Positions 35,911-44,123 of a DNA stretch of 64,000 nt are shown in pieces; position 1 is the stretch's first letter; every line of letters begins with the position of its first letter. The position numbers and the translations under genes are program-made. This stretch comes from Bdellovibrionaceae bacterium UBA6502 (GTDB lineage: Bacteria; Bdellovibrionota; Bdellovibrionia; Bdellovibrionales; UBA840), in contig DJMA01000012.1 of NCBI GenBank assembly GCA_002436415.1, positions 1 through 64,000 on the forward strand. The letters run 5' to 3'. The notes beneath the pieces were generated by a model, which saw only the letters and a program-made list of their open reading frames with translations, was not told where the DNA came from and did not search any database.

Positions 35911-37275
35911 TTAGGCCGCTTCGTCATTTTTCTGGACACCACTTTTAGTGTCTTCCACAAGCTTAGCTAGCTTTAAAGACGAGGCCTTGCCACTCCCGGC
36001 AAGCTCTTGAACTTTCTGAGTGATATTATCGTTTTCAGCACTAGCTCTTTTCAACATATCTAAGGCTGTATTAAACTGCGTAAAGCTTTCTAGGAAATAG
36101 TGATTTCTCTCACCCACACGACTAACAATGCTATTTACCTCACCCAATCTAGAAAAAAGCTGATTAAATTGTTTGTGGGTCGAATCTGTGGTTGTCACGG
36201 CATTTTCAACTCGACTCTGAATTTGTGAAACTATTTGGTTCACCTTTCCACCTGAGTTCTCCAGAAGGTTTTGAATCTCTTTAGAAGCGGTTCCACTGCT
36301 TAATGCTAAGCTACCTACTTCCTCAGCCACTACCGCAAAACCACGTCCATGTTGACCAGCTCTGGCGGCCTCAATGGATGCATTGAAAGACAGTAGTTGT
36401 GTTTTAAAAACTATGTCATTAATCACACTGAGTTTATCACTCATCTGAGACATGATGTCCTCGATCTCCCCTAAACTTTTAACAGAGTTGCTAATATCTG
36501 CCATATTCTCTGACATTTGGGTCATTGAGTTCATGGCGCTTTGAGATTGTTCCTGAACCTCGGAAACAATTTGAATCGATTCATTTAATTCTTCTGTGTT
36601 ACTTTCCACTTTTAACTGTACGTCATTAATCCCCGAGCTCATTTCTGCCGTGGAAGCTAAATGTTCTTGAGTCAAAGCCGCTAAACTTCTTACAGAATCA
36701 TCCAAATGGCTTGAGTCCTTTTGATTTTGTTTAGCCAGTTGCTCTAGAATTAACAAACTATTTCCCTGAGAAACAATTAACTTTCCAAACATATGACCAA
36801 TAAAAAGCAAACCGATATCCTCTGCCACCACAAAAGCGGCATGAAGAAGAACAATGGCAAAACTTGCTTGGTAATTAAATATACTTTCAGGAAGTAAAAA
36901 GAAAAAACCCAAATGATGAACTACAACGGTCACTGTTGCGGCAAGAATTGGTGTTTTCAAACCAAATAGTGTTAGAGTGGCAAGGAAAACAAAAATATGA
37001 AAATGCATTTCAATCATGCCTTTGCCTAAATGAATCAACAGACCGCTAAAAAATATTCCAGCGACCGCCATGACAGAAGCCGTTAAGTTGCTCTCTTTAT
37101 TGCTAAAGTAAGCTAAACTTGGGCCTATCAAAATTAATAGACTAAAAACTAAGGCTTGCCGAATTGAGGTCTCAAAAAAGTAGGCGGCCATTAACATAAT
37201 GGGCAAGTGACAAATGAGAGCAATGTAAAAGTATCGATTCATTCGTGCATTGTAGATTTGTCTTAAATCAGTCAT
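35911..37275 (-). CDS. Methyl-accepting chemotaxis protein with membrane-embedded sensor
   Basis: A 454-residue chemoreceptor. The N-terminal ~185 residues hold about six membrane helices including EMHFHIFVFLATL and VVHHLGFFFLLP, a His-rich membrane module also seen in front of other chemoreceptors and GGDEF proteins. There is no large periplasmic domain. The cytoplasmic part carries the signalling-hairpin tip (SFNASIEAARAGQHGRGFAVVA) and heptad coiled coils on both sides. The His-rich helices might bind a metal or haem; that is inference. The start overlaps the thioredoxin-like gene by 4 bp. Confidence 0.9.
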   Translation of the reverse strand: MTDLRQIYNARMNRYFYIALICHLPIMLMAAYFFETSIRQALVFSLLILIGPSLAYFSNKESNLTASVMAVAGIFFSGLLIHLGKGMIEMHFHIFVFLATLTLFGLKTPILAATVTVVVHHLGFFFLLPESIFNYQASFAIVLLHAAFVVAEDIGLLFIGHMFGKLIVSQGNSLLILEQLAKQNQKDSSHLDDSVRSLAALTQEHLASTAEMSSGINDVQLKVESNTEELNESIQIVSEVQEQSQSAMNSMTQMSENMADISNSVKSLGEIEDIMSQMSDKLSVINDIVFKTQLLSFNASIEAARAGQHGRGFAVVAEEVGSLALSSGTASKEIQNLLENSGGKVNQIVSQIQSRVENAVTTTDSTHKQFNQLFSRLGEVNSIVSRVGERNHYFLESFTQFNTALDMLKRASAENDNITQKVQELAGSGKASSLKLAKLVEDTKSGVQKNDEAA

Positions 37276-37871
37276 TTAACACCTTCTTCATATTTTAAAC
37301 GCAATGGATCTAGTTTTGCTTGTAATGCTTTTGAGTTTGCACAACCAAATTGTGGCAGCTTACTTACGTCTTTCCCCTGACGTACAAGCTTCAAAATTTC
37401 TAGATCTTTTATTTTTGAAAATTTATTGATGCTTCTTTCATTGTAGCCACCAAAATATTTTAATTTTTTGCCTGGAGAAAAAATAGCGAAAGCCGGCACT
37501 CCGGTAATCCCAAATTTTTCTACCAAAAATTCTCCATGAATTTTTTGAACCTTATAGCCTTTGTCTTTTAGAGCATTAAAAACTTCTTCACTATCACCCA
37601 ACATATATACCATTTCGTTGAGGCTTTTATCAGAAGCTCTTGCTACCAAATGATTTGCGACAAAATTAGAACACAAACAGCTCTGATCAACAAAATGAAC
37701 CATCTCCCAAGAGTCTTCTGAAATCTGCGTCTTTAAAAAATCCTGCTTTAACTGTACTTCTGGCAAAGCAGCAGAGTGCCAAGCGTGGAAATAAATCATA
37801 GGAATAGACAATCCCACCAACCAGGCTGATAAACTAAAATGAACTAAGTATTTCTTTAAAATCTTCTTCAC
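37272..37871 (-). CDS. Membrane-anchored thioredoxin-like protein
   Basis: A 199-residue protein with an N-terminal membrane anchor (about 10-30) and a thioredoxin-like fold: WEMVHFVDQSCLCSNFV carries a CxC pair in place of CxxC, followed by a cis-Pro-like GVPAFAIFSP and KLKYFGGYNER. The C-terminus has one further Cys (FGCANS). The start is a GTG without a clear ribosome binding site. It overlaps the chemoreceptor gene by 4 bp, so the two are co-expressed; a redox input to the receptor is possible but unproven. Confidence 0.65.
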   Translation of the reverse strand: MKKILKKYLVHFSLSAWLVGLSIPMIYFHAWHSAALPEVQLKQDFLKTQISEDSWEMVHFVDQSCLCSNFVANHLVARASDKSLNEMVYMLGDSEEVFNALKDKGYKVQKIHGEFLVEKFGITGVPAFAIFSPGKKLKYFGGYNERSINKFSKIKDLEILKLVRQGKDVSKLPQFGCANSKALQAKLDPLRLKYEEGVK

Positions 37872-38601
37872 ACTATCTATTCGGAAAAACTTCCTAAGAG
37901 CTTACAATTATTAAAATTTTTAGGAAATTCCGTACCAAATCATTACATTCAACTAGACCAAGCTCTACGAAGATATACAAAGTATTAACATTCAAACACT
38001 CCAGGTTTTCTAAAGTGTCTTGGGGTGATTTTTTGTCCCCTTTTTTGAGGAGCGGAAGCTTAATAATTTTTTTCTACTCCTCCAAACTGGCCCCTTTAAT
38101 TGCGGATGAAGCCACCATAAATCCTTGATATTCCTTTTTGTATTCCTTGCAAGGAAAACAAAAATTCGGACAAACCGGTTTTAAGGAGTACTTTTCAATA
38201 AATATAAAAGCTTATCCGCAATTAAAGGGACCACTTTCTTTATTAAAACTTAGAGTATCAGCAAAAAGATGGGCAAATTCTGATAGCTAGACTTTGAAAT
38301 CGTTAAAAAAACCAATAAGCACAAAAATATCCCATGATTTTCTAGCTTTGCTTCCCTCTAGTAAAAAAACAGTCTTTAGTTTCTGAAGGCCTTTTACTTT
38401 TTTTAAATTTTTTTTGTCAGCTAACAGACTTTCATTTTGGCTGAAACGGAATTAACCCAATAAAATCAATACAATAAGTTTAAAGCCCAAAGAGATTTAA
38501 AGCCAAAACGGCATCAGCTTGTGCTATTTACAGGAAGTTTTCGAATGGAATACCTGAAACGCTGAAAAATTAGGCCTTCGCAGATATTATTTTTTTTATC
38601 G
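37872..38601. other. Long non-coding region with inverted-repeat element
   Basis: About 730 bp with no plausible gene on either strand. The left part is AT-rich. The centre holds the 138-bp inverted-repeat element annotated separately (38092-38229). The right part has several long T and A runs (for example 38396-38415). The last ~40 bp before the tRNA genes hold their promoter. Confidence 0.6.
38092..38229. repeat. 138-bp element with 16-bp perfect inverted repeats
   Basis: CCCTTTAATTGCGGAT at 38092-38107 returns as its exact reverse complement at 38214-38229. Similarity extends outward (AACTGGC versus AAGTGGT) and inward (GAAGC versus AAGC). Near the centre lies a second palindrome, TTCCTTGCAAGGAA (38144-38157), itself the core of a 14-bp inverted repeat with one mismatch. 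The element could fold into a long nested hairpin, as DNA or RNA. It encodes no protein. It could be a MITE-like mobile remnant, a structured RNA or a protein-binding site. Confidence 0.75.
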
Positions 38602-38630
38602 TTGACCATAAGGGCCACTAACACTATAAC
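38602..38630 (+). promoter_or_regulatory. tRNA operon promoter
   Basis: TTGACC (38602-38607) and TATAAC (38625-38630) are spaced by 17 bp, preceded by an AT-rich tract (38586-38598) that could serve as an UP element. The predicted start is near 38637, about 11 nt before the mature tRNA-Lys. Confidence 0.88.
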
Positions 38631-38647
38631 CATGCCTACCGAAACGT

Positions 38648-38723
38648 GGGTCGTTAGCTCAGTCGGTAGAGCATCTCCCTTTTAAGGAGAGGGTCGCTGG
38701 TTCGAGCCCAGCACGACTCACCA
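38648..38723 (+). tRNA. tRNA-Lys (anticodon TTT)
   Basis: Full cloverleaf: acceptor stem 38648-38654 with ACGACTC near the end (one G-U pair), D-arm GCTC...GAGC, anticodon stem TCTCC/GGAGA with loop CTTTTAA, and T-arm GCTGGTTCGAGCCCAGC. The CCA end is encoded (38721-38723). First gene of a two-tRNA operon. Confidence 0.97.
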
Positions 38724-38731
38724 CTTTTTGC

Positions 38732-38807
38732 GTTCCCATCGTCTAGAGGCCTAGGATGCCACCCTTTCACGGTGGAGACACGGGTTCGACTCCCGTTGGG
38801 AATGCCA
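38732..38807 (+). tRNA. tRNA-Glu (anticodon TTC)
   Basis: Cloverleaf with acceptor GTTCCCA/TGGGAAT, anticodon stem CCACC/GGTGG around loop CTTTCAC, and T-arm ACGGGTTCGACTCCCGT. Discriminator G and encoded CCA (38805-38807). It follows tRNA-Lys after 8 bp and shares its promoter and terminator. Confidence 0.97.
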
Positions 38808-38820
38808 CTTTTGACGATAC

Positions 38821-38850
38821 AAAGCTTAGCTTCTTGCTAAGCTTTTTTTT
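38821..38850 (+). terminator. Terminator of the tRNA operon
   Basis: A perfect 10-bp stem (38821-38830 with 38836-38845, 5-nt loop) is followed by a run of T. Confidence 0.92.
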
Positions 38851-39035
38851 TGCTTAAAGATTTAATTAACATCCAAAATATCTTTAAATTTAATAGTTTT
38901 TTGAATTAATCCCATACCAATTAACTAAAGAATTAACCGAAAGCGTCCTTTCGCTGAACCCAAACCTGAATATTTTTCCTTTTCTTGTTGAGATTTTACA
39001 GAGCCTCCAAATTACAAATTGTCTGAGAAAACTTT

Positions 39036-39044
39036 TGATATACT
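39036..39044 (+). promoter_or_regulatory. Extended -10 promoter of the Fic-like gene
   Basis: TGATATACT (TG at 39036-39037, TATACT at 39039-39044) is a good extended -10 element. The predicted start, near 39051, gives a leader of about 23 nt containing AGGAG (39063-39067). No convincing -35 was found, as is usual for extended -10 promoters. Confidence 0.6.
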
Positions 39045-39073
39045 GCTCAAAATAAAAATTCTAGGAGTGTAAA

Positions 39074-42000
39074 TTGAAATCTTTTTCTACAAAAAGAACT
39101 ATCTTGCCGAATCTTTTAATTTTATTCATTAGCTTACTATTATCCTCTGTAACAATAGCTGCTCCGAGAAACTTCGCAGAGCTCTGCCAGATATCAGCAT
39201 CTACTGAAACCGCCAAATTTAGCAAATTTGACACTATGGCGACTAGAGCTCACCTACAAAGCTTAGCCAATCAAAAAAATCCGACCTACGGAAAGGAAAT
39301 CGGTGTAGAGCTTACGGCGGAGAAGTTAAGCACTGAATCCATTAGAAAATTCTGGCTAGAAAAAGGTAAAATTAACTGGGCCTGGGGAACCGTAGTAGAT
39401 CGGCCTCACATTTTCCTTTCTACTTTCATGAATGAAAAAGATGTTACTGCTGAAATGGTAGCTGGCAGAGATCCTAGATTAAAATATGGTATAGAACAAT
39501 GGCATGACCACAAACAAGCCCAAGGCCTTTTAAGAGCCACACCAGTAACCGGAAAACGCCGATGGCAACATAATTTCGAAACCTGGAAGACGAGACATAT
39601 TGCTGGAGCCAAAAACTCTGATATGCACATACAAAGAACATACAGATGGGGTAAATGGCTATGGCATTCTGTGGGACTTCATAAACTATTTTTCAGAGGA
39701 GGAGGAAACTTTCGTGTTTCATTCCCTCTTTTCTCTCGTTCAAGACTTTATGATAATCGAATGACCAAAGAACAGTTGGAAAACCTTGAATCTGCACTAG
39801 ATGGATTAATCAAAATCGGAATGATTAAAGTACCTGAAGGCCAAAGAGAATTATGGGACATAAAAAAGAGCCATTGGTCTCGTTTAGGCAGTGGTGCTAG
39901 AGAATATAAAGTTATAGAAGATGGCGTAGAGAAAACTTTCTATGATATTATCTATAGCTATCCACATGCCAAAATACTTGATGAAGCCTTCAGACAGATC
40001 TCTGAGTGGACTAATACTCAAATAGAGAAAACTCTGCGTGGCGATACTGATGCTTTAGACCCAATTACAATTGCCGGGGCATTAAAATACGCTGAGGTGT
40101 TCTTTCATTTTGGAATCAATGGTAACGGGCGAAGTACTACCTATTTAAAAAACCTGGTTTTACACACATTTAACCTTCCCATGGACGTACGCTTTGGACG
40201 TGACGATTGGCACGACTTAGACAAAGGCTTAGAAGGCTATATCGATAGTGTCAGATTAGGAGTCTTTTATATGGCTCACGCTTCTGCCAACATAGTGAAT
40301 GACCGTCTCCCAGCACCTGATATGGCAAAAATTGGCCTAGAAACCGGTAACCATGATAAAACTGGAACATATTCTAAAGCAGAAAGAAAATTAATTGCTC
40401 CAAAATCCATTCCAAAATCCAATGACCAAATATTTAAAATGGGTACTGATTTTAGAAAAAACTTTATTTTCAAAGATCATTTTTGGCAAGGCGAACAAGG
40501 GGTGTTTTACACTTACCATAATGGCAAAATGTACCCCTTAAGTGATTATGTAGTAGGATTGTACGCTCAAGGAGGAAAACTGCTTCAAAAGCAAACCACT
40601 GCAAATCTCTACAACTTAAGAGAAAGAACTCCTGCTTTTGAAAAAGCAAGAAATGAAAACATTGCTCTATTTAAAAGGCTTGTGAAAGAACGTGACTTCG
40701 GACATGAAGTTGAGATTGTTCAATACAAAGAAATCGCAGATTTTAACAAAGATAATAACGGGATCGGGAGTCTTCATCTTTGGGAATTCCAAAAAGATGT
40801 TGTGCGTGATGCATTGGCAATGTTTGATAAAGAATCTGAATTTTATATTGATCCTTACAGATTCCCTTACGCCACATTGGCTTTAAACCGAGGCGATCAC
40901 CTATCTCCTAAAAAGAGTGGACCTACAGTTTTTCAAAATATGTTTTCCTCCGGTAGAACAAATGAAATGCACCCATCCGATGTTCTATCAGCATACACTC
41001 GTAGAAAAGCTGAATTAGTAAAATTAAAAATGGACCTTAAACAGAACCATAGAGACCTTTACGAGGAATTGTTACCTTTACTAGAAAAGGCCGATGAGCA
41101 TGCTTACATTGCCGCAAGAAGACTTCTTAAAGAAGGAAAATACATTCAATTTGTAGAAGAAGCCTACGGAGTAGAACCAGGCCAAGCAAGTCACCCAGAA
41201 TTGATCAGTAAACCGGAAGCACATAGAGCCCTGCAAAATTCAAAAGTTGCCGAAGGACTAATGGCTCAAATGAAAAATAGCGAGTGGTACTACGAAAGCT
41301 ATGCTCAAGCCAAGAAAGAAATTAACGAAAACTATGTTTACGTAATTCGAAACATTGGCATTGGAAACTTTAAGTTTCTCGGCCTTGTCACTGAAAAACA
41401 ACAAGCTGAAATATTATTTTTCTTGAAAGACTTAGCACGTCAGGTAGATGCAGAGATCAAAAGAGCAAATAAAGAAGATGATGGAAAAGTTCAGATCGAA
41501 AACATTCAAGGTTTTATTAGCCGAAAAGTCGCTAGCTTCGCTTCAGAATTTGATGCCGATGGTATTCAAAAAGAACGAACTGGTAACTGGTGGTTTCGAT
41601 TAACTCAGGGAGAAAAGAATAAACGTAGAACCTTAAGAGAAGCTTTAAACAAAGCAGCGAATGGTATCTTCGTAGACTACTATTCAACCCGAGGAATGGA
41701 CCCTGAATTTGATAGAAGCTTTTTTGACTTTTATTTGCATACTGTTGGAGAACACCCTCAAATTTATAAGTCCACCTCAGCAAATCCATTTTATGAATAT
41801 GAGTTGAATGGAAAAGGAGAGTTAAAATTTGCCCCTGGTGGTATGTCCATCGCTTACAAATCAAAAATAGGCAAAGAAGGTGTAGATGCCCGAGACTCCC
41901 CTTATATTGGACAAGAAGAAATTGCAGAAAAACAGAGATTTGGTGGATATTGGTATTTCTCTATGAGCCGTTTAAAGTTTATCATTGAAGGAAGAGAACA

Positions 42001-42319
42001 ATTTAGAGCAACCGAAGAAGAGTTGGCTTTGAAAACACATCGCTACCGCTATGAGGAACTTGCTGATCTAGAAAAAAAAGAATTAGATCGTTTGAAGTCA
42101 TTCATGGAAAAACACCCTGAGTACCAGATGTCTAAAGAGGAAAAACAGACCTACTTTACTGAAAGTAGAGAGCTAAAAGCTAAATATAAACAACAAGATA
42201 AAGACGGAGAAAAAGCGGAGTTAATGCTTGAACACCTAAGACTTTACTTAGATCAAGAAATCCAAATTGTTCCTGAAGGCACCCCCATTATTAACTCTAG
42301 AGGAGATATCATAAATTAA
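39074..42319 (+). CDS. Large exported protein with Fic-like domain
   Basis: A 1081-residue protein with a signal peptide (about 1-30, ending TIAAPRN), starting at a TTG with AGGAG 6 nt upstream. A Fic-like core lies at about residues 290-400: a helix (ILDEAFRQISEWTNTQIEK), another before the loop (TIAGALKYAEVFF) and then H345-FGINGNGR-STT. This aligns with the Fic loop HxFx(D/E)GNGRxxR: His345 and GNGR are kept, but Phe is Gly347, the Mg-binding acidic residue is Asn349 and the last Arg is Thr356. The downstream helices (TYLKNLVLHTFNLP...) also fit Fic. The remaining ~680 C-terminal residues are helical, charged and unrecognised, ending in coiled coil. Fic enzymes transfer AMP or other groups to target hydroxyls; export suggests an extracellular, envelope or prey/host target. 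Activity is uncertain because of the substitutions. Confidence 0.65.
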   Translation: MKSFSTKRTILPNLLILFISLLLSSVTIAAPRNFAELCQISASTETAKFSKFDTMATRAHLQSLANQKNPTYGKEIGVELTAEKLSTESIRKFWLEKGKINWAWGTVVDRPHIFLSTFMNEKDVTAEMVAGRDPRLKYGIEQWHDHKQAQGLLRATPVTGKRRWQHNFETWKTRHIAGAKNSDMHIQRTYRWGKWLWHSVGLHKLFFRGGGNFRVSFPLFSRSRLYDNRMTKEQLENLESALDGLIKIGMIKVPEGQRELWDIKKSHWSRLGSGAREYKVIEDGVEKTFYDIIYSYPHAKILDEAFRQISEWTNTQIEKTLRGDTDALDPITIAGALKYAEVFFHFGINGNGRSTTYLKNLVLHTFNLPMDVRFGRDDWHDLDKGLEGYIDSVRLGVFYMAHASANIVNDRLPAPDMAKIGLETGNHDKTGTYSKAERKLIAPKSIPKSNDQIFKMGTDFRKNFIFKDHFWQGEQGVFYTYHNGKMYPLSDYVVGLYAQGGKLLQKQTTANLYNLRERTPAFEKARNENIALFKRLVKERDFGHEVEIVQYKEIADFNKDNNGIGSLHLWEFQKDVVRDALAMFDKESEFYIDPYRFPYATLALNRGDHLSPKKSGPTVFQNMFSSGRTNEMHPSDVLSAYTRRKAELVKLKMDLKQNHRDLYEELLPLLEKADEHAYIAARRLLKEGKYIQFVEEAYGVEPGQASHPELISKPEAHRALQNSKVAEGLMAQMKNSEWYYESYAQAKKEINENYVYVIRNIGIGNFKFLGLVTEKQQAEILFFLKDLARQVDAEIKRANKEDDGKVQIENIQGFISRKVASFASEFDADGIQKERTGNWWFRLTQGEKNKRRTLREALNKAANGIFVDYYSTRGMDPEFDRSFFDFYLHTVGEHPQIYKSTSANPFYEYELNGKGELKFAPGGMSIAYKSKIGKEGVDARDSPYIGQEEIAEKQRFGGYWYFSMSRLKFIIEGREQFRATEEELALKTHRYRYEELADLEKKELDRLKSFMEKHPEYQMSKEEKQTYFTESRELKAKYKQQDKDGEKAELMLEHLRLYLDQEIQIVPEGTPIINSRGDIIN

Positions 42320-42349
42320 TCCCCTCAAAACTAATAACTAAAGCTCAAA

Positions 42350-42380
42350 AACCTCATTCTTCGGAATGAGGTTTTTTTAT
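42350..42380 (+). terminator. Terminator after the Fic-like gene
   Basis: A perfect 10-bp stem (42350-42359 with 42364-42373) closed by a C(TTCG)G tetraloop, followed by TTTTT. It separates the Fic-like gene from the M64 peptidase gene, which therefore is not simply co-transcribed. Confidence 0.92.
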
Positions 42381-42457
42381 GCAGTAAGATGCACTGCCTA
42401 TAGAGTTTCAGCTAAAGATTAGGATAGGATTAGATACCGTAAAATCTGGGGGGATTT

Positions 42458-44080
42458 ATGACTAAATGGATTGGTTTATGCCTATTGCTTCTAGGCTTCC
42501 AAAGTTTAATGGCAGAAAGTTTTTTGATTCGTGAGAGAATCTCTAAAGACGGAAACATCACTACACTTGCCGTAGAACCTACTAAAAAAGAGGTCCAACA
42601 AGAAGTGGTCCTTAAAAACATTCAAGAATTTTTAAGCGAGCATGAAACTAGCTATGAGTACAATCGAGACTTTTACCGAGAACGCCTTGTACCTGAGAAT
42701 ATGTTAAAGCCAGAGCATTATTATTTCCTGCAAAACTTTGACGTCAGTTTTTTAGATCTTCCACATCTAGAGGTAAGAACCATCGTTGAACAAGGACCTG
42801 TTGATAACAGAATTAACTTACCCATTTTAGCAGAGGGTTACACTCTTGCTGAAAAAGAAAAGTTTTTTGAAGACTGTAAAAGAATCTCACGAGACCTTTT
42901 TGCCAATAAAGCTTTCTCCAGTTATTTAGAACTCTTTAATGTTTATGCGATTTTTGTAGCCTCTAATGAATCTGGAGTGACAGACATCCAACGAAAAGAC
43001 ACGGCCTTTGACCTTTACCGCTCCCCTGCTGGATCGAAACGAGGAATCATACCTGGAAGTTCTTGGGCCATTGATCGCGCCTTCAGACAAGCTCCTGGTG
43101 CTGACTACCCAATCATCCTTGTAAACGATGATTATTATGGTGGACTAGGTGGAAGGTATGCCATCACAACTCGAAGCCTCAATAGTGGTTCTATGGTTCT
43201 GAGACATGAGCTAGGCCATAACTTTGGCAATGTTGGCGAAGAATATGATGGTGGACAAGTTTATTCAGGGGCAAATTTTTCTAGCTCTCGTAATTTAAAT
43301 TGGCCGCAATGGATTGAGGGACAGACAAAAATTTTTGAATCTAAATTTTTATCAGGAGCTTACCTTTGGAAAAATCTTAATGAAGGAGATATTCATGTAG
43401 ACATTGATTTTCCTGGCCCTAGTTACATTTTTGATGCCAAGATTAGCTCTGTTGGCTGGGATTCTCCCAATGATGTGAAAGTAGAATTGAACGGCGGCCC
43501 ATTTCCAATTAAAGGTGTGTGGACAGAGGATCGCTCCTTCTTTAAACCCGTAAACTACTACGCTCTAAATAAAGGAAAAAACCGCTTTAGTTTTAAAGAG
43601 AATATTCATGATGGCAACAATGTATTTGCTTTTGCCATGATTTACGCACATCCAAGAGATATCATCACTAGCAAACACCATGTAGGTGGCTACTCAGTCT
43701 TTGATAACTACCAAAGAAAAAGGGGTTACCGTCCTACTTTTGACACCTGTTTGATGCGAGATATGCGTTCCAATCAATTTTGCAGTGTAGACCAAGAAAA
43801 TATGTGGAAACGCTTTTTATCAAAAATTTCTATTTTAGATGAGTATAAGGTCACTAAAAAACGCAATGGCCAATATCTAGTACAAGTTAATGCCGCTCTT
43901 AATCGTCATGGTAAAATAAGTATGCAAGGAATTGACGAAAATAATAAAGTGGTTTTTACCGAAAAGTTTATGAACCAATTCATTGTTCCTGACACAATCA
44001 AAGAGGTTCGCTTTAGCTTTACTACCAGTGAAGTTAGAAAATATGATTCAAACTTTGTAAAAAGCATTCGGATACAATAA
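42458..44080 (+). CDS. Secreted M64 family metallopeptidase
   Basis: A 540-residue exported protease with a signal peptide (MTKWIGLCLLLLGFQSLMA, cleaved near residue 19). The zinc site is H250-E-L-G-H254 followed by FGNVGEEYDGG, matching the M64 (IgA peptidase) family; INLPILAEGYTLAEKEKFFEDC and the preceding VNDDYYGGLGG are also family-like. The C-terminal ~200 residues are beta-rich, possibly a jelly-roll or Ig-like domain. M64 enzymes cleave extracellular glycoproteins such as IgA in gut bacteria; in this organism the substrate is unknown. The ATG follows GGGGGGAT. Confidence 0.87.
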   Translation: MTKWIGLCLLLLGFQSLMAESFLIRERISKDGNITTLAVEPTKKEVQQEVVLKNIQEFLSEHETSYEYNRDFYRERLVPENMLKPEHYYFLQNFDVSFLDLPHLEVRTIVEQGPVDNRINLPILAEGYTLAEKEKFFEDCKRISRDLFANKAFSSYLELFNVYAIFVASNESGVTDIQRKDTAFDLYRSPAGSKRGIIPGSSWAIDRAFRQAPGADYPIILVNDDYYGGLGGRYAITTRSLNSGSMVLRHELGHNFGNVGEEYDGGQVYSGANFSSSRNLNWPQWIEGQTKIFESKFLSGAYLWKNLNEGDIHVDIDFPGPSYIFDAKISSVGWDSPNDVKVELNGGPFPIKGVWTEDRSFFKPVNYYALNKGKNRFSFKENIHDGNNVFAFAMIYAHPRDIITSKHHVGGYSVFDNYQRKRGYRPTFDTCLMRDMRSNQFCSVDQENMWKRFLSKISILDEYKVTKKRNGQYLVQVNAALNRHGKISMQGIDENNKVVFTEKFMNQFIVPDTIKEVRFSFTTSEVRKYDSNFVKSIRIQ

Positions 44081-44087
44081 TAAGATT

Positions 44088-44123
44088 AAAAAAAGCCTTT
44101 TGGAAAACCCAAAGGGCTTTTAT
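44088..44123. terminator. Bidirectional terminator between M64 and GHL10 genes
   Basis: An imperfect hairpin (AAAAGCC arm near 44092-44098 and GGCTTTT near 44114-44120, with inner TTTGG/CCAAA pairs) is flanked by A-rich sequence on the left and T-rich on the right, fitting termination of both convergent genes. Confidence 0.7.

Noticed and set aside
38385..38580. GAAGGCCT/AGGCCTTC inverted repeat enclosing ~180 nt, considered as a 6S-like RNA
   Set aside because: No continued pairing inside the arms, no promoter or terminator in place, and several long T runs.
38648..38807. tRNA genes as an integration site of a mobile element
   Set aside because: No duplicated tRNA 3' end, integrase or transposase was found in the window.
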